Part shown: piece after piece, positions 1 through 9,464 of the stretch | Layout of the letters: every line of letters begins with the position of its first letter | Position numbering within the stretch: the stretch's first letter is position 1 | From: Bradyrhizobium sp. Ai1a-2 | Lineage (GTDB): Bacteria; Pseudomonadota; Alphaproteobacteria; Rhizobiales; Xanthobacteraceae | Length of the DNA: 64,000 nucleotides | Direction: 5' to 3' | Assembly (NCBI RefSeq): GCF_000426245.1 | Contig: NZ_AUEZ01000002.1 | Location: 233,972 to 297,971 of the forward strand | Made by a program: the position numbers and the translations under genes | The notes under the pieces: model-generated | Databases searched by the model: none | Told to the model about the DNA's origin: nothing | The model's input: only the letters and a program-made list of their open reading frames with translations

Positions 1-178
1 TCTCGGTTATCTTTTGCGCGATACCGATGCCGACGATGTTCGGGTCTTCGAAGATGGACCGCACGCGCCGAACCTGCGTCGCTGCAACCAGGCCCAGGGA
101 TTCGGGCCGGGCAGCCTTCTCGCCGGTGACCAGTTCGAGCGCATCGAGCAGCTCTTTCGGAGTATCGCTCTTTGCCAT
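1..178 (-). CDS. Unidentified protein, N-terminal 59 residues (cut by window edge)
   Basis: Reading leftwards from an ATG at 178, an open frame of 59 codons runs off the window. The start is supported by a strong GGGAGGG ribosome binding site just upstream. The protein begins MAKSDTPKELLDALELVTGE, and further on carries a FEDPNIVGIGIAQKITE stretch. The GIGI strand followed by a charged turn recalls the start of some trypsin-like or stress-type proteins, but I do not recognise the family. It is divergent from uvrD, with about 210 bp between the two starts, so that gap should hold both promoters. The gene itself is fairly certain because of the start region; its function is not assigned. Confidence 0.55.
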   Translation of the reverse strand, partial: MAKSDTPKELLDALELVTGEKAARPESLGLVAATQVRRVRSIFEDPNIVGIGIAQKITE

Positions 179-388
179 CCCGCCCTCCCAGAGAAACGGC
201 TCTCCTCGCAAACAATTTAGAGTTGAACATCGCCTCTTGGCAAGGCCGCCCGATCGGAAAGCTCGTGAATCAACGCTGGCACGCCCGGGCTCACGGCACG
301 CCGAAACGGCCTTTTATTGGTCATGCCGCTCTCGTAAATCGGCGGCGTAAGTGCCATCTTATCAGGCTGAGAATCAAGGACTTCGTTA

Positions 389-2956
389 TTGACTGATCTG
401 CGCAAGCCCCTGCCACACGCCCCTGCTCCGGCGGCCTCGCCAGTGCCCGGCGGCATCGCCGCGCGCGCCCGCGCTGCCGCTGGCCCGCAATATCTCGCAG
501 GGCTCAATCCCGAGCAGCGCGAGGCGGTGGAGACGCTGGATGGCCCGGTGCTGGTTCTTGCCGGCGCCGGCACCGGCAAGACGCGGGTGCTCACCACCCG
601 TATCGCTCACATCCTGAGCCAGGGCCGCGCGCGGCCGCACGAGATCCTGTCGGTGACCTTCACCAACAAGGCGGCGCGCGAGATGAAGCTGCGGCTTGGC
701 CAGATGCTGGGCCAGGCGGTCGAGGGCATGCCGTGGCTCGGCACCTTCCACTCGATCGCCGGCCGCATCCTGCGCATCCATGCCGAGCTGGTGCAGCTCA
801 AATCCAATTTCACCGTGCTCGACGTCGACGATCAGGTGCGGCTGTTGAAGCAACTGCTGCAGGCGGAGAACATCGATGACAAGCGCTGGCCGGCGCGGAT
901 GCTGGCCGGGCTGATCGACACCTGGAAGAACCGCGGCCTGACGCCGTCGCAGGTGCCGGCCGGCGAAGCGGCGAGCTTTGCCAACGGCAAGGGCGGCAAG
1001 CTCTATGCGAGCTATCAGGAACGGCTGAAGATCCTCAACGCCGCCGATTTCGGCGATCTCCTGCTCGAGAACATCCGCCTGTTCCGCGAGAACCCTGACG
1101 TGCTCAGGCAATACCAGAACCGCTTCAAGTTCATCCTGGTCGACGAATATCAGGATACGAACGTCGCGCAGTATCTCTGGCTGCGGCTGCTGTCGCAGGC
1201 GCCGTCGCCCAAGTCGGCGCCTCTCTCCACCGTCATTCCGGGGCGCATCGAAGATGCGGACCCGGAATCTGGAAATGAAGAGGACTCATCTCGAGAGTCC
1301 GTGTCTGCGCTTTCAGCGCATCCCGGAATGACGGATGTCCCCTCTCCTGCACCCACTTCCCCACCCAAGAACATCTGCTGCGTTGGTGACGACGACCAGT
1401 CGATCTACGGCTGGCGCGGTGCCGAGGTCGACAACATCCTGCGCTTCGAGCACGATTTTCCCGGCGCGAAAGTCATTCGCCTCGAGCGCAACTATCGCTC
1501 GACCGGTCATATCCTCGCCGCCGCCTCGCATCTGATCGCGCACAATGAAGGCCGGCTCGGCAAGACCTTGCGCACCGAGGACGAGGACGGCGAGAAGGTC
1601 ACTGTCACCGGTTCCTGGGATTCGGAAGAGGAAGCGCGCGGGATCGGCGAGGAAATCGAGGACCTGCAGCGCGCCGGCGAGAACTTGAACGAGATCGCGA
1701 TCCTGGTGCGCGCCTCGTTCCAGATGCGCGAGTTCGAAGACCGCTTCGTGACGCTCGGCCTGCCCTATCGCGTGATCGGCGGCCCGCGCTTCTATGAGCG
1801 CGCCGAAATCCGCGACGCGCTGGCCTACCTGCGCACGATCAATTCGCCGGCCGACGATCTCGCGTTCGAGCGCATCATCAATGTGCCGAAGCGCGGGCTC
1901 GGCGATGCCACCGTGCAGCTGTTGCACGACCACGCCCGCAAGCGCCGCATTCCCCTGTTCGAGGCGGCGCGCGCGGTGGCAGAGACTGACGAGTTGAAGC
2001 CGAAGGCGCGCGGGAGCTTACGCGATCTCGTGAAGCAATTCGACCGCTGGCGGGCACAGAGCGAGGTGACCGCGCACACCGAATTGGCCGAGATCGTGCT
2101 CGACGAGAGCGGCTACACCGAGATGTGGCAGAAGGACCGCTCGGCGGACGCCGCCGGCAGGCTCGACAACCTCAAAGAGCTCATTCGCTCGATGGAGGAG
2201 TTCGAGAACCTGCAAGGCTTCCTCGAGCACATCTCGCTGGTGATGGACCGCGACGGCGAAGCCGGCGACGAAGCGGTGTCGCTGATGACCCTGCATTCCG
2301 CCAAGGGGCTGGAGTTCGACAACGTCTTCCTGCCCGGCTGGGAGGAAGGCCTTTTTCCAAGCCAGCGCACGCTCGACGAGCAGGGCCGTGCGGGACTGGA
2401 GGAAGAGCGCCGTCTCGCCCATGTCGGGCTGACCCGCGCTCGGCGCCGTGCGAAGATCTATTTCGCCACCAACCGCCGGATCCACGGCACCTGGTCGACC
2501 ACGATCCCCTCGCGTTTCCTCGACGAATTGCCGGCGCATAATGTCGAGATCACGGAATCCAAGGGTGGCTCCGGCTGGGGCGGCGCCGGCGGCTACGGCC
2601 CCTCGCGCTTCGACAATGTCGAAGCCTTCGGCTCGAGCTACTCGACACCCGGCTGGCAGCGCGCCCAGGCCAACCGCGCCCGCAACCAGAACCGCGGCGG
2701 CTCACGTGGCGGATTCGACGAGGAGCAATCGCCCTTCGGCGGTTTCGGCCGCAACAAACGCGGCCCGATGGTGATCGAGGGCGAACTGGTGGCGAAATCC
2801 ACCGGGACCGTTTCGGAATTCGCGCTCGATGACCGCGTGTTCCACCAGAAATTCGGCTACGGCCATGTGGTGAAGATCGACGGCAACAAGCTCACCATCG
2901 CCTTCGAGAAGGCCGGTGAGAAAAAGGTGGTCGATAGTTTCGTGGAGCGGGCCTAG
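389..2956 (+). CDS. uvrD: ATP-dependent DNA helicase UvrD/PcrA (superfamily 1), with an in-frame repeat-encoded insert
   Basis: This is a 3'-5' DNA helicase of nucleotide excision and mismatch repair, 855 residues. Visible motifs are Q-motif LNPEQREAV (about 36), Walker A GAGTGKT (about 58), motif Ia TFTNKAAREM, Walker B VDEYQDTN, motif III CCVGDDDQSIYGWRGA, motif IV ERNYRS, motif V TLHSAKGLEFDNVFLPG and motif VI EEERRLAHVGLTRA. A Gly/Arg/Asn-rich linker leads to a C-terminal beta domain containing RVFHQKFGYGHV. The start is TTG at 389, preceded by AAGGA about 7 bases upstream; no ATG fits better. Between Walker B and motif III, where relatives have only a short loop, about 50 extra residues appear. 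Most of them come from a palindromic repeat at 1230-1334 that keeps the frame. All helicase motifs remain intact, so the enzyme is probably active. Confidence 0.95.
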   Translation: MTDLRKPLPHAPAPAASPVPGGIAARARAAAGPQYLAGLNPEQREAVETLDGPVLVLAGAGTGKTRVLTTRIAHILSQGRARPHEILSVTFTNKAAREMKLRLGQMLGQAVEGMPWLGTFHSIAGRILRIHAELVQLKSNFTVLDVDDQVRLLKQLLQAENIDDKRWPARMLAGLIDTWKNRGLTPSQVPAGEAASFANGKGGKLYASYQERLKILNAADFGDLLLENIRLFRENPDVLRQYQNRFKFILVDEYQDTNVAQYLWLRLLSQAPSPKSAPLSTVIPGRIEDADPESGNEEDSSRESVSALSAHPGMTDVPSPAPTSPPKNICCVGDDDQSIYGWRGAEVDNILRFEHDFPGAKVIRLERNYRSTGHILAAASHLIAHNEGRLGKTLRTEDEDGEKVTVTGSWDSEEEARGIGEEIEDLQRAGENLNEIAILVRASFQMREFEDRFVTLGLPYRVIGGPRFYERAEIRDALAYLRTINSPADDLAFERIINVPKRGLGDATVQLLHDHARKRRIPLFEAARAVAETDELKPKARGSLRDLVKQFDRWRAQSEVTAHTELAEIVLDESGYTEMWQKDRSADAAGRLDNLKELIRSMEEFENLQGFLEHISLVMDRDGEAGDEAVSLMTLHSAKGLEFDNVFLPGWEEGLFPSQRTLDEQGRAGLEEERRLAHVGLTRARRRAKIYFATNRRIHGTWSTTIPSRFLDELPAHNVEITESKGGSGWGGAGGYGPSRFDNVEAFGSSYSTPGWQRAQANRARNQNRGGSRGGFDEEQSPFGGFGRNKRGPMVIEGELVAKSTGTVSEFALDDRVFHQKFGYGHVVKIDGNKLTIAFEKAGEKKVVDSFVERA
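1230..1334. repeat. Palindromic repeat element (family 1) inserted in frame in uvrD
   Basis: The element is exactly 105 bp (35 codons). Its 13-bp ends, CCGTCATTCCGGG and CCCGGAATGACGG, are perfectly complementary. Each arm also contains its own small hairpin (GCATCgaaGATGC and GCGCtttcaGCGC), giving a cross-shaped fold. A related full copy lies in non-coding DNA at 55036-55125 and a half copy at 35105-35141. The uvrD copy translates to an acidic, Pro/Ser-rich peptide containing PGRIEDADPESG and ending HPGMTD. The 55 kb copy, read in the same frame, gives PGRTEDANPKSG and RPGMT, so the two are clearly the same element. Confidence 0.8.
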
Positions 2957-3064
2957 CGGATTGCGGAACGCGCCGGGCGTTCCTATGTAGGGCCGGCCCT
3001 CCTCCCTGCGCGGCCGAGCGCTGCGTCATCTCTTGCCACACTTCCAGATCACTCACCGTCAGCC

Positions 3065-3984
<920 letters not shown>

Positions 3985-3988
<4 letters not shown>

Positions 3989-4746
3989 ATTATCGGGCGA
4001 TCCGCGCAATCTATTTGTTCGAAATGGCGCGCACCTGGCGCACGCTGTTGCAGAGCATCGTCTCGCCGGTGGTGTCGACCTCGCTCTATTTCGTGGTGTT
4101 CGGCGCAGCGATCGGCTCGCGCATCACGGAGGTCGAGGGCGTCAGCTACGGCACCTTCATTGTGCCTGGTCTCGTGATGCTGTCGGTGCTGACGCAGAGC
4201 ATCGCCAACGCATCCTTCGGCATCTATTTCCCGAAATTCGTCGGCACGATCTACGAAATCCTCTCCGCGCCAATCTCCTATTTCGAGATCATCGTCGGCT
4301 ATGTCGGGGCGGCCGCGACCAAATCGATCATCCTGGGGCTCATCATCCTGGCAACGGCCGGCTTGTTCGTGCCGCTGCACATCAATCACCCGATCTGGAT
4401 GCTCACCTTCCTGGTGCTGACCGCCGTCACCTTCAGCCTGTTCGGCTTCATCATCGGCATCTGGGCCGATGGCTTCGAGAAGCTGCAGATGATTCCGATG
4501 CTGGTGGTGACGCCGCTGACGTTCCTGGGCGGCAGCTTCTATTCCGTGAACATGCTGCCCCCGGCCTGGCACACCATCGCCCTGCTCAACCCGGTGGTCT
4601 ACCTGATCTCGGGCTTCCGCTGGAGTTTCTCCGAGATCGCCGACGTCAGCGTCGGCTTGAGCCTCGGCATGACGCTAGGCTTCCTCACCATCTGCATGGC
4701 GACCGTCTGGTGGATCTTCCGGACAGGCTACCGGCTCAAGAACTGA
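3985..4746 (+). CDS. ABC-2 type transporter permease (YadH-like)
   Basis: This 253-residue membrane subunit has six predicted hydrophobic segments, with the ABC-2 conserved block near residue 180 ([17 protein letters not shown]) before the last helices. It starts with an ATG overlapping the ATPase stop. The N-terminal [20 protein letters not shown] is the usual cytoplasmic lead-in plus first helix of YadH-type permeases. Together with the upstream ATPase it should form a homodimeric-permease exporter in the inner membrane. The substrate is unknown. Convergent with the small gene ending at 4771. Confidence 0.93.
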
Positions 4747-4770
4747 TCGCCGCGAGCCCGCAGCCCGTGA

Positions 4771-5103
4771 TCAGCGATAGCAGCGGAAATGACCCGAGCG
4801 GGTGTAGTAGCCGCGGCAGCGATGGCCACGGTGCCAGCCCCGATTGGGAATGCCGAGCACGCCATTGACCGCACCCACGGCGCCGCCGACGCCGGCGCCG
4901 ATGGCACCACCAACCGCACCGCCCACCGGACCGGCGACCCGATTGCCCTCGTAGGCCCCCTGCTGGGCGCCGCGAACGATGCCCTGGGCATGTCCCAGAT
5001 GAGGCATCGCAAGCAATGCGAGGATGATGGCGGCAGCCACAAACAAAAGCCGCGCCGGCGTCACATCAGGCAGCGCCAGCGTCTTGATCTTGGTCTTCTT
5101 CAT
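4771..5103 (-). CDS. Small exported or membrane glycine-rich protein
   Basis: A 110-residue protein. After a basic N-terminus (MKKTKIK) comes a hydrophobic stretch (LLFVAAAIILALLAM) ending near GHAQG, which looks like a cleavable signal peptide. Next is a Gly/Ala/Val-rich repeat region (GGAVGGAIGAGVGGAVGAV, about 65-90) resembling glycine-zipper segments that insert in membranes. The tail HRCRGYYTRSGHFRCYR is short, basic and Cys/Tyr-containing. The ATG at 5103 is preferred over an upstream TTG at 5115 because the signal peptide is complete from there and GGGAA sits upstream. The family is common in Bradyrhizobium-like genomes as an uncharacterised protein; no function is claimed. Confidence 0.65.
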   Translation of the reverse strand: MKKTKIKTLALPDVTPARLLFVAAAIILALLAMPHLGHAQGIVRGAQQGAYEGNRVAGPVGGAVGGAIGAGVGGAVGAVNGVLGIPNRGWHRGHRCRGYYTRSGHFRCYR

Positions 5104-5364
5104 CACAATTCCCAAAAATGCACGGCAAATTGCACCGTCAGGCGGGAGTGTGAAACGCCCTTGCGGCCAAATGGTTGCGCGTCTGTGACGAATTCGAGTC
5201 GTCGCTCACAACTCGCGAAAAAGTCAGCAGGCCGGCCTGCATCGCTCGCTATATTGACGACGCATAGCCGGGCTACTGGAACCCAAGCCGGATTCAGGGC
5301 ATATTGGTTGCCGGGGACGGAGAACCGCGGCGCTGCAAACTCAGGCCTGGAGGGCCAAAGTAAG

Positions 5365-6153
5365 ATGCGTACGTTCCTCGTTGCTTTCACCGCCCTGACG
5401 CTAGCGTTCGCTGGCGCCGCACAGGCCAAAGTCGCCATCACCGTCGACAAGGACAACCAGCAGATGACCGTCGCGGTCGACGGCGTCGAGCGGTATCACT
5501 GGCCGGTCTCGACCGGCATCCCCTCCTATGAGACGCCGAGCGGCAGCTTCCGCACCTTCCGTATGGAGGAAGACCACTACTCCAAGGAATTCGACGACGC
5601 GCCGATGCCGCATTCGATCTTCTTCACCAAGATCGGGCATGCGATCCATGGCACCGACTCAGTCAATCGCCTCGGCAGCCCCGCTTCCCATGGCTGCGTG
5701 CGATTGTCGCGCGAACATGCGGCCACGCTTTACGCGCTGGTGCAGGATCAAGGCGTGCTCAACACCACCGTGACGCTGACCGGCTCCTCGCAGGTGGCGC
5801 TCGCGCGCAATCCGAGGCGCGGCAACACCGCAGTCGCCCGCCGCGCGCCGCAGCAGTACGACCAGCAATATGACGCTGCCACCGCAGGCGATCCTGTGAT
5901 GCTCACGCCGCAACAGCAGCAGCAATTGCCGCAAGCCCGCGCCGACGACGGCTACATCTATCCGGCCGACGGCAGTTCCACCGCGCAGATGTATCCGGCG
6001 CCTCGCAGCCGCCGCGTCTACGATACGCAGACCTACTATCGGCAACCACAACAGCCGCAGCAGCCGCAACAATATTCCGACCGCTACGTGCCAGCGCCGC
6101 AGGGCTATTACTACCAGCAACGCCAGCGCGGGTTCTTCACGTCGCAATATTGA
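5365..6153 (+). CDS. L,D-transpeptidase (YkuD family), exported
   Basis: A 262-residue secreted enzyme that forms 3-3 peptidoglycan cross-links or attaches proteins to the wall. The start at 5365 is chosen because GGAGGG lies upstream and a signal peptide follows at once (MRTFLVAFTALTLAFAGAAQ, cleavage near AQA-K). The YkuD domain occupies about residues 22-145. It has the catalytic motif HGTDSVNRLGSPASHGCVRL, in which the Cys of SHGCVRL is the nucleophile and the two His and Arg are the usual partners. The remaining 115 residues are a Gln/Pro/Tyr-rich low-complexity tail (QQQQQ, QQPQQPQQPQQ) that may contact the wall or simply be disordered. The open frame continues far upstream, but that part has no start site or homology-like content. 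Confidence 0.92.
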   Translation: MRTFLVAFTALTLAFAGAAQAKVAITVDKDNQQMTVAVDGVERYHWPVSTGIPSYETPSGSFRTFRMEEDHYSKEFDDAPMPHSIFFTKIGHAIHGTDSVNRLGSPASHGCVRLSREHAATLYALVQDQGVLNTTVTLTGSSQVALARNPRRGNTAVARRAPQQYDQQYDAATAGDPVMLTPQQQQQLPQARADDGYIYPADGSSTAQMYPAPRSRRVYDTQTYYRQPQQPQQPQQYSDRYVPAPQGYYYQQRQRGFFTSQY

Positions 6154-6174
6154 CGAGCGCAGAGTCGGTCGACA

Positions 6175-6208
6175 TCTAGAGCGGGCGGCTTCTCCATCCC
6201 GCTCTAGA
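6175..6208. terminator. Hairpin after the L,D-transpeptidase gene
   Basis: An 11-bp perfect inverted repeat, TCTAGAGCGGG and CCCGCTCTAGA, with a 12-base loop lies 22 bp after the transpeptidase stop. There is no clear U-run after it, so it could be a factor-dependent terminator or simply a small member of the AGAGCGGG repeat class (compare 59940). Confidence 0.4.
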
Positions 6209-6217
6209 CACTGGATT

Positions 6218-6267
6218 GACGCGTTTTCTTCACGCGAACCGGCATCTACATCGCTCGAAAACACTCT
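6218..6267. repeat. GCGTTTTC palindromic repeat (family 6)
   Basis: This 50-bp unit has GCGTTTTCTTCACGCGAACCGG on one side and CGCTCGAAAACACTCT on the other. It is the same element, in the opposite orientation, as the copy at 54911-54960 after rnpB; the shared cores are GCGTTTTC and GGTTCGCGTGAAGAAAACGC. It lies in the gap between the transpeptidase and the ACP gene. Confidence 0.6.
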
Positions 6268-6392
6268 GGTTTTTGCCTGCGCACGATCTTTGCGCAAACT
6301 CCTGCCATTCCCTCAATGTCCGCTCGACGCCAGCGCCATCCTGCACGCCGGATCGTGCATGATCGTCATCAACACGCCTGCGTGAGCCTAAA

Positions 6393-6420
6393 TTGACAAT
6401 GCCCGCTGTGTCCGTATTGT
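6393..6420 (+). promoter_or_regulatory. Probable sigma-70 promoter of the ACP-FAAL operon
   Basis: A consensus -35 TTGACA (6393-6398) and a -10 TATTGT (6415-6420) are separated by 16 bases. Transcription should begin near 6427, about 20 bases ahead of the ATG at 6446. That argues against the in-frame GTG at 6419, which would lie inside the -10 box. Confidence 0.6.
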
Positions 6421-6445
6421 GTCTGATCGTTTCTCTGGATTTCCC

Positions 6446-6700
6446 ATGACACAGGAAGAAATAGCCGGTTTTTGCGTCGCTTCGCTCGCGAAAGTGCTGC
6501 GGGTCGCCAAGGACCGGATCAAGACCGATACGAAATTCAACCGACTCGGGCTCGATTCGGCGATGGTTGTCTATGTCATGATGGAACTTGAGGAGAAGCT
6601 CGACCTCGAGCTTTCGACTGACGACTTCTACGACTATCCCACGGTCGACGCGCTGTCGCGTTACCTCGCTGAAAAGCTTGCGGCCCGCTCCGCTGCCTGA
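6446..6700 (+). CDS. Acyl carrier protein (stand-alone)
   Basis: An 84-residue carrier protein. The phosphopantetheine site is the Ser in LGLDSAMVVYVMMELEE (Ser near residue 38), followed by the usual acidic helix II and a C-terminal ALSRYLAEKL helix. It is too diverged from AcpP to be the fatty acid synthase carrier; the type resembles ACPs dedicated to acyl-AMP ligases. The ATG at 6446 is preferred to GTG 6419 because a near-consensus promoter overlaps the latter. The fatty acyl-AMP ligase gene begins 16 bases after the stop, so the ligase most likely loads this carrier. Confidence 0.9.
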   Translation: MTQEEIAGFCVASLAKVLRVAKDRIKTDTKFNRLGLDSAMVVYVMMELEEKLDLELSTDDFYDYPTVDALSRYLAEKLAARSAA

Positions 6701-6716
6701 TCCCTATCGTCGCCGG

Positions 6717-8453
6717 ATGTCATTGGCTAACATGGAGACGTTTTCCTCGCTGGTGGCGCTGCTGGCAAAGCGCGCGGAAACGCAGCCCGATGCGCGCGCC
6801 TACGTCTTCCTCTCCGATCGCGGCACGGAGGAAGCGGCCCTCACCTTTCGCGAATTGCATGATGCCGCCCGCGCGCTGGCGGCACGGCTTGGCGAAGTCA
6901 CCCGGCCTGGCGATCGCGCGATGCTGGTGTTTCCGCCCGGGCTCGAATTCGTCGTCGCCTTCTTCGGCTGCCTGATCGCGCGCGTGATCGCCGTGCCGAT
7001 GATGATGCCGCGGCGGCAGAGCGCTCGCGACTCCAGCGCCGCGATCATGGCCAATTGCGAACCTGCGATCGCGCTCACCAGTTCCGCCTTCGCTATCCGC
7101 GGCGATCTGCAGGAGCGGTTTTCGCGCGAAGGCCTGCAATGGCTGGCCGTTGATCTCGATACGACGCCAGCGCAGCCCGCGGCCGATCTGCCGCTTCCCG
7201 CCCGAGACGATATCGCCTTCCTGCAATACACCTCGGGTTCGACGTCCGAGCCCAAGGGCGTCGCCGTGAGCCACGGCAACCTGCTCGCCAATCTCGAGAT
7301 GATCCGCATCTCGCTCGGCAATACCGAGCAGTCGACCTATGTCAATTGGGTGCCGCTCTATCACGACATGGGGCTGATCCTGAATACGCTGGAGGCGCTC
7401 TATATCGGTGCGCTCTGCGTGCTGATGGCGCCGAACGCCTTCACCCAGCGCCCGCTCAACTGGCTGCGCGCGATCAGCGACTACCGCGCCGAGGTCGCCT
7501 GCTGCCCGAATTTCGGCTACGACCTCTGCGTCAGCCGCTATCGCGCCGACCAGATGCAGGACGTCGATCTCTGCTCCTGGAAGATCGCGCTCAACGGCGC
7601 CGAACCGGTGCATGCCGAGACGATCAAGCAATTCATCGAGACCTTCTCCGCACACGGCTTCGATCCCCGCGCGGCGTTCCCGGCCTATGGCATGGCGGAA
7701 GCGACGCTGCTGATTTCAGGGGGCGGCCGCGGCGCCGGCCATGTGACGCGCGATATCGGCCGCGCAGCGCTGCAGGCGCATCGGGTCGAAGCGCCGGCTG
7801 ATGCGGCGGACAGCCAGACGCTGGTCGGCTGCGGCCGCGCGCTTGAAGGCGAGCGGATCGCGATCATCGATCCCGACACCTGCGCGCGCCTGCCCGTCGA
7901 CCAGGTCGGCGAGGTCTGGGTCAACGGAGCCAATGTCGCGGGCGCCTATTGGAAGAATCCGGAAGCGACCAAGACCGGCTTGCACGCGCGCATCGCGGGC
8001 GATGACGACGGCGCGAGCTGGCTGCGCACCGGCGACCTCGGCTTTCTGGATCAGACAGGCGAACTCTTCATCACGGGGCGAATCAAGGACCTCATCATCG
8101 TCCGCGGCATCAACCACTATCCGCAGGATATCGAGCGGACAGTGCAATCGGCACACACCGCTCTGCGCGCCAATTGCGGCGCGGCGTTCTCGGTCGGCGA
8201 CGAGCATGGCGACGAACTACTGGTCGTCGTGCAGGAGGTCGAGCGCACCGAGCGCAACCGCATCGACGGCACCGAGATGAAGGGCCTGATCCGCGAGCAC
8301 GTCACCGACCAGCACGAATTGTTCACGCGCCATATCGTGCTGATCCGGCCGGGCACGCTTCCGAAGACCACCAGCGGCAAGATCCAGCGCAGCCTGGCGC
8401 GGCGGCTGTGGTCCGAAGGCCGGTTCGAGGATCTCGCCGCCGACGCGGATTGA
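6717..8453 (+). CDS. Fatty acyl-AMP ligase (FAAL)
   Basis: A 578-residue adenylating enzyme that activates a fatty acid as acyl-AMP and passes it to a carrier protein rather than to CoA. The ANL motifs are QYTSGSTSEPKGVAVSHGNL (A3), VPLYHDMGLILN (A4), YGMAEATLL (A5), LRTGDLGFLDQTGELFITGR (A7), IIVRGINHYPQDIE (A8) and the A10 lysine in PKTTSGKIQRS. FAAL-type rather than acyl-CoA synthetase character is shown by the WVPLYHDMGL and CCPNFGYDLCV blocks and by the neighbouring ACP. The start is ATG 6717 (a second ATG at 6732 is possible). The stop abuts the stop of the convergent SGNH gene with no bases between them. Confidence 0.93.
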   Translation: MSLANMETFSSLVALLAKRAETQPDARAYVFLSDRGTEEAALTFRELHDAARALAARLGEVTRPGDRAMLVFPPGLEFVVAFFGCLIARVIAVPMMMPRRQSARDSSAAIMANCEPAIALTSSAFAIRGDLQERFSREGLQWLAVDLDTTPAQPAADLPLPARDDIAFLQYTSGSTSEPKGVAVSHGNLLANLEMIRISLGNTEQSTYVNWVPLYHDMGLILNTLEALYIGALCVLMAPNAFTQRPLNWLRAISDYRAEVACCPNFGYDLCVSRYRADQMQDVDLCSWKIALNGAEPVHAETIKQFIETFSAHGFDPRAAFPAYGMAEATLLISGGGRGAGHVTRDIGRAALQAHRVEAPADAADSQTLVGCGRALEGERIAIIDPDTCARLPVDQVGEVWVNGANVAGAYWKNPEATKTGLHARIAGDDDGASWLRTGDLGFLDQTGELFITGRIKDLIIVRGINHYPQDIERTVQSAHTALRANCGAAFSVGDEHGDELLVVVQEVERTERNRIDGTEMKGLIREHVTDQHELFTRHIVLIRPGTLPKTTSGKIQRSLARRLWSEGRFEDLAADAD

Positions 8454-9464
8454 TCAGAAATCGATCTTCGCCGCCTCGCCATCGCGGATGCTGGCGGCGA
8501 CGCCCTCTTGTATCTTGCTTGCGATGCTCGGGCGGTAGTGGATGAAATCCGCAAAATTCGCGCGGTCGCGGGTCAGCGCATTGTCGATGCGATAGTTGAT
8601 GAAATTGCTGTTCGGCCGGCCGGCCACGACGCGCTTTAAGGCTGCGTCGCACGCCGCACGGTCCGCTGCGGCGGGCGTGCCCGGCTGCGCCATCTTGCTT
8701 TGCAGGGTCGGCGGCACGACGATCACGACGCTGGTTTCGGGCGAGAGTTTCTTGACGACCGCGTCGAGCCGCGCGACCTCGGGAAGCGTCCCGCGCTCCG
8801 CGACGGTCGCGGCAGGCGGCGGATCGCGCGGCGCATTAGTCTCGCGAAACGTGCCGGGCAGCCAGATATCCTCGTAGCTGAAGAAGCCGGAGGGATCCCG
8901 GCGGTGGTGCCAGCCGAGACCGATCGATATCCGCTGGAAGGCGTGCTCGATCGCCGGCCATGACAGCAAGCGAGCCGCATAGGTGATCCGGTTCTGGTCA
9001 TAGAGCCAATCCGGGAATGCGCCCGGCGGCGACTGCGCCGGAACGTGAGCGCACCAATAGGGATCGACGACGAAGACCAGTGCTCCCACGCGCGAATGAT
9101 TGCGCAGGAACAAATCCAGCGCCGTGAGCTGCTCCTGCGGATTGGCGCCGGTCAGATAGAGCTGCACGAAGCGCAGCCCGGTCGCCTCGGACAACTCGGC
9201 CGGCTGCAGCATCTGCGCGGTCGAATTGCCAATGATGGCGGAATCGAAATTTGGATCGCGCGCGCGGCTCGGCGTTGCCGTGAAGGTATTGTGGTCGTCG
9301 ACGCCTCTGATCCCGAGCAGGCCGAACTTGCCGGTGTCATAGGGATCGACCAGGATCATCAGCGCGTAGACCAGCACGAGACCGATCACGAGCGTCCTGA
9401 CGCAGTTGGCCAAGCAACGCCCCCATTCGGGCGACGTGTCAGAACTGGTAGTAAGCGAAGCCAC
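8454..9464 (-). CDS. SGNH/AlgX-DltD-like membrane-anchored hydrolase/acyltransferase partner of MBOAT
   Basis: A 336-residue protein with one N-terminal membrane helix (about residues 22-42, VRTLVIGLVLVYALMILVDPY) and a periplasmic SGNH-like domain. Block I is SAIIGNSTAQMLQP (Ser about 78). The last block, NFADFIHYRPSIASKI, carries the D-x-x-H pair expected of the catalytic Asp and His. A family block LVFVVDPYWCAHVP follows the second strand. The gene overlaps the end of the MBOAT gene by 26 bp and is surely cotranscribed with it. MBOAT plus SGNH pairs (AlgI/AlgJ-AlgX, DltB/DltD, PatA/PatB) move acyl groups onto extracytoplasmic polymers, which is the likely role here. The acceptor is unknown. 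Confidence 0.85.
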   Translation of the reverse strand: MASLTTSSDTSPEWGRCLANCVRTLVIGLVLVYALMILVDPYDTGKFGLLGIRGVDDHNTFTATPSRARDPNFDSAIIGNSTAQMLQPAELSEATGLRFVQLYLTGANPQEQLTALDLFLRNHSRVGALVFVVDPYWCAHVPAQSPPGAFPDWLYDQNRITYAARLLSWPAIEHAFQRISIGLGWHHRRDPSGFFSYEDIWLPGTFRETNAPRDPPPAATVAERGTLPEVARLDAVVKKLSPETSVVIVVPPTLQSKMAQPGTPAAADRAACDAALKRVVAGRPNSNFINYRIDNALTRDRANFADFIHYRPSIASKIQEGVAASIRDGEAAKIDF

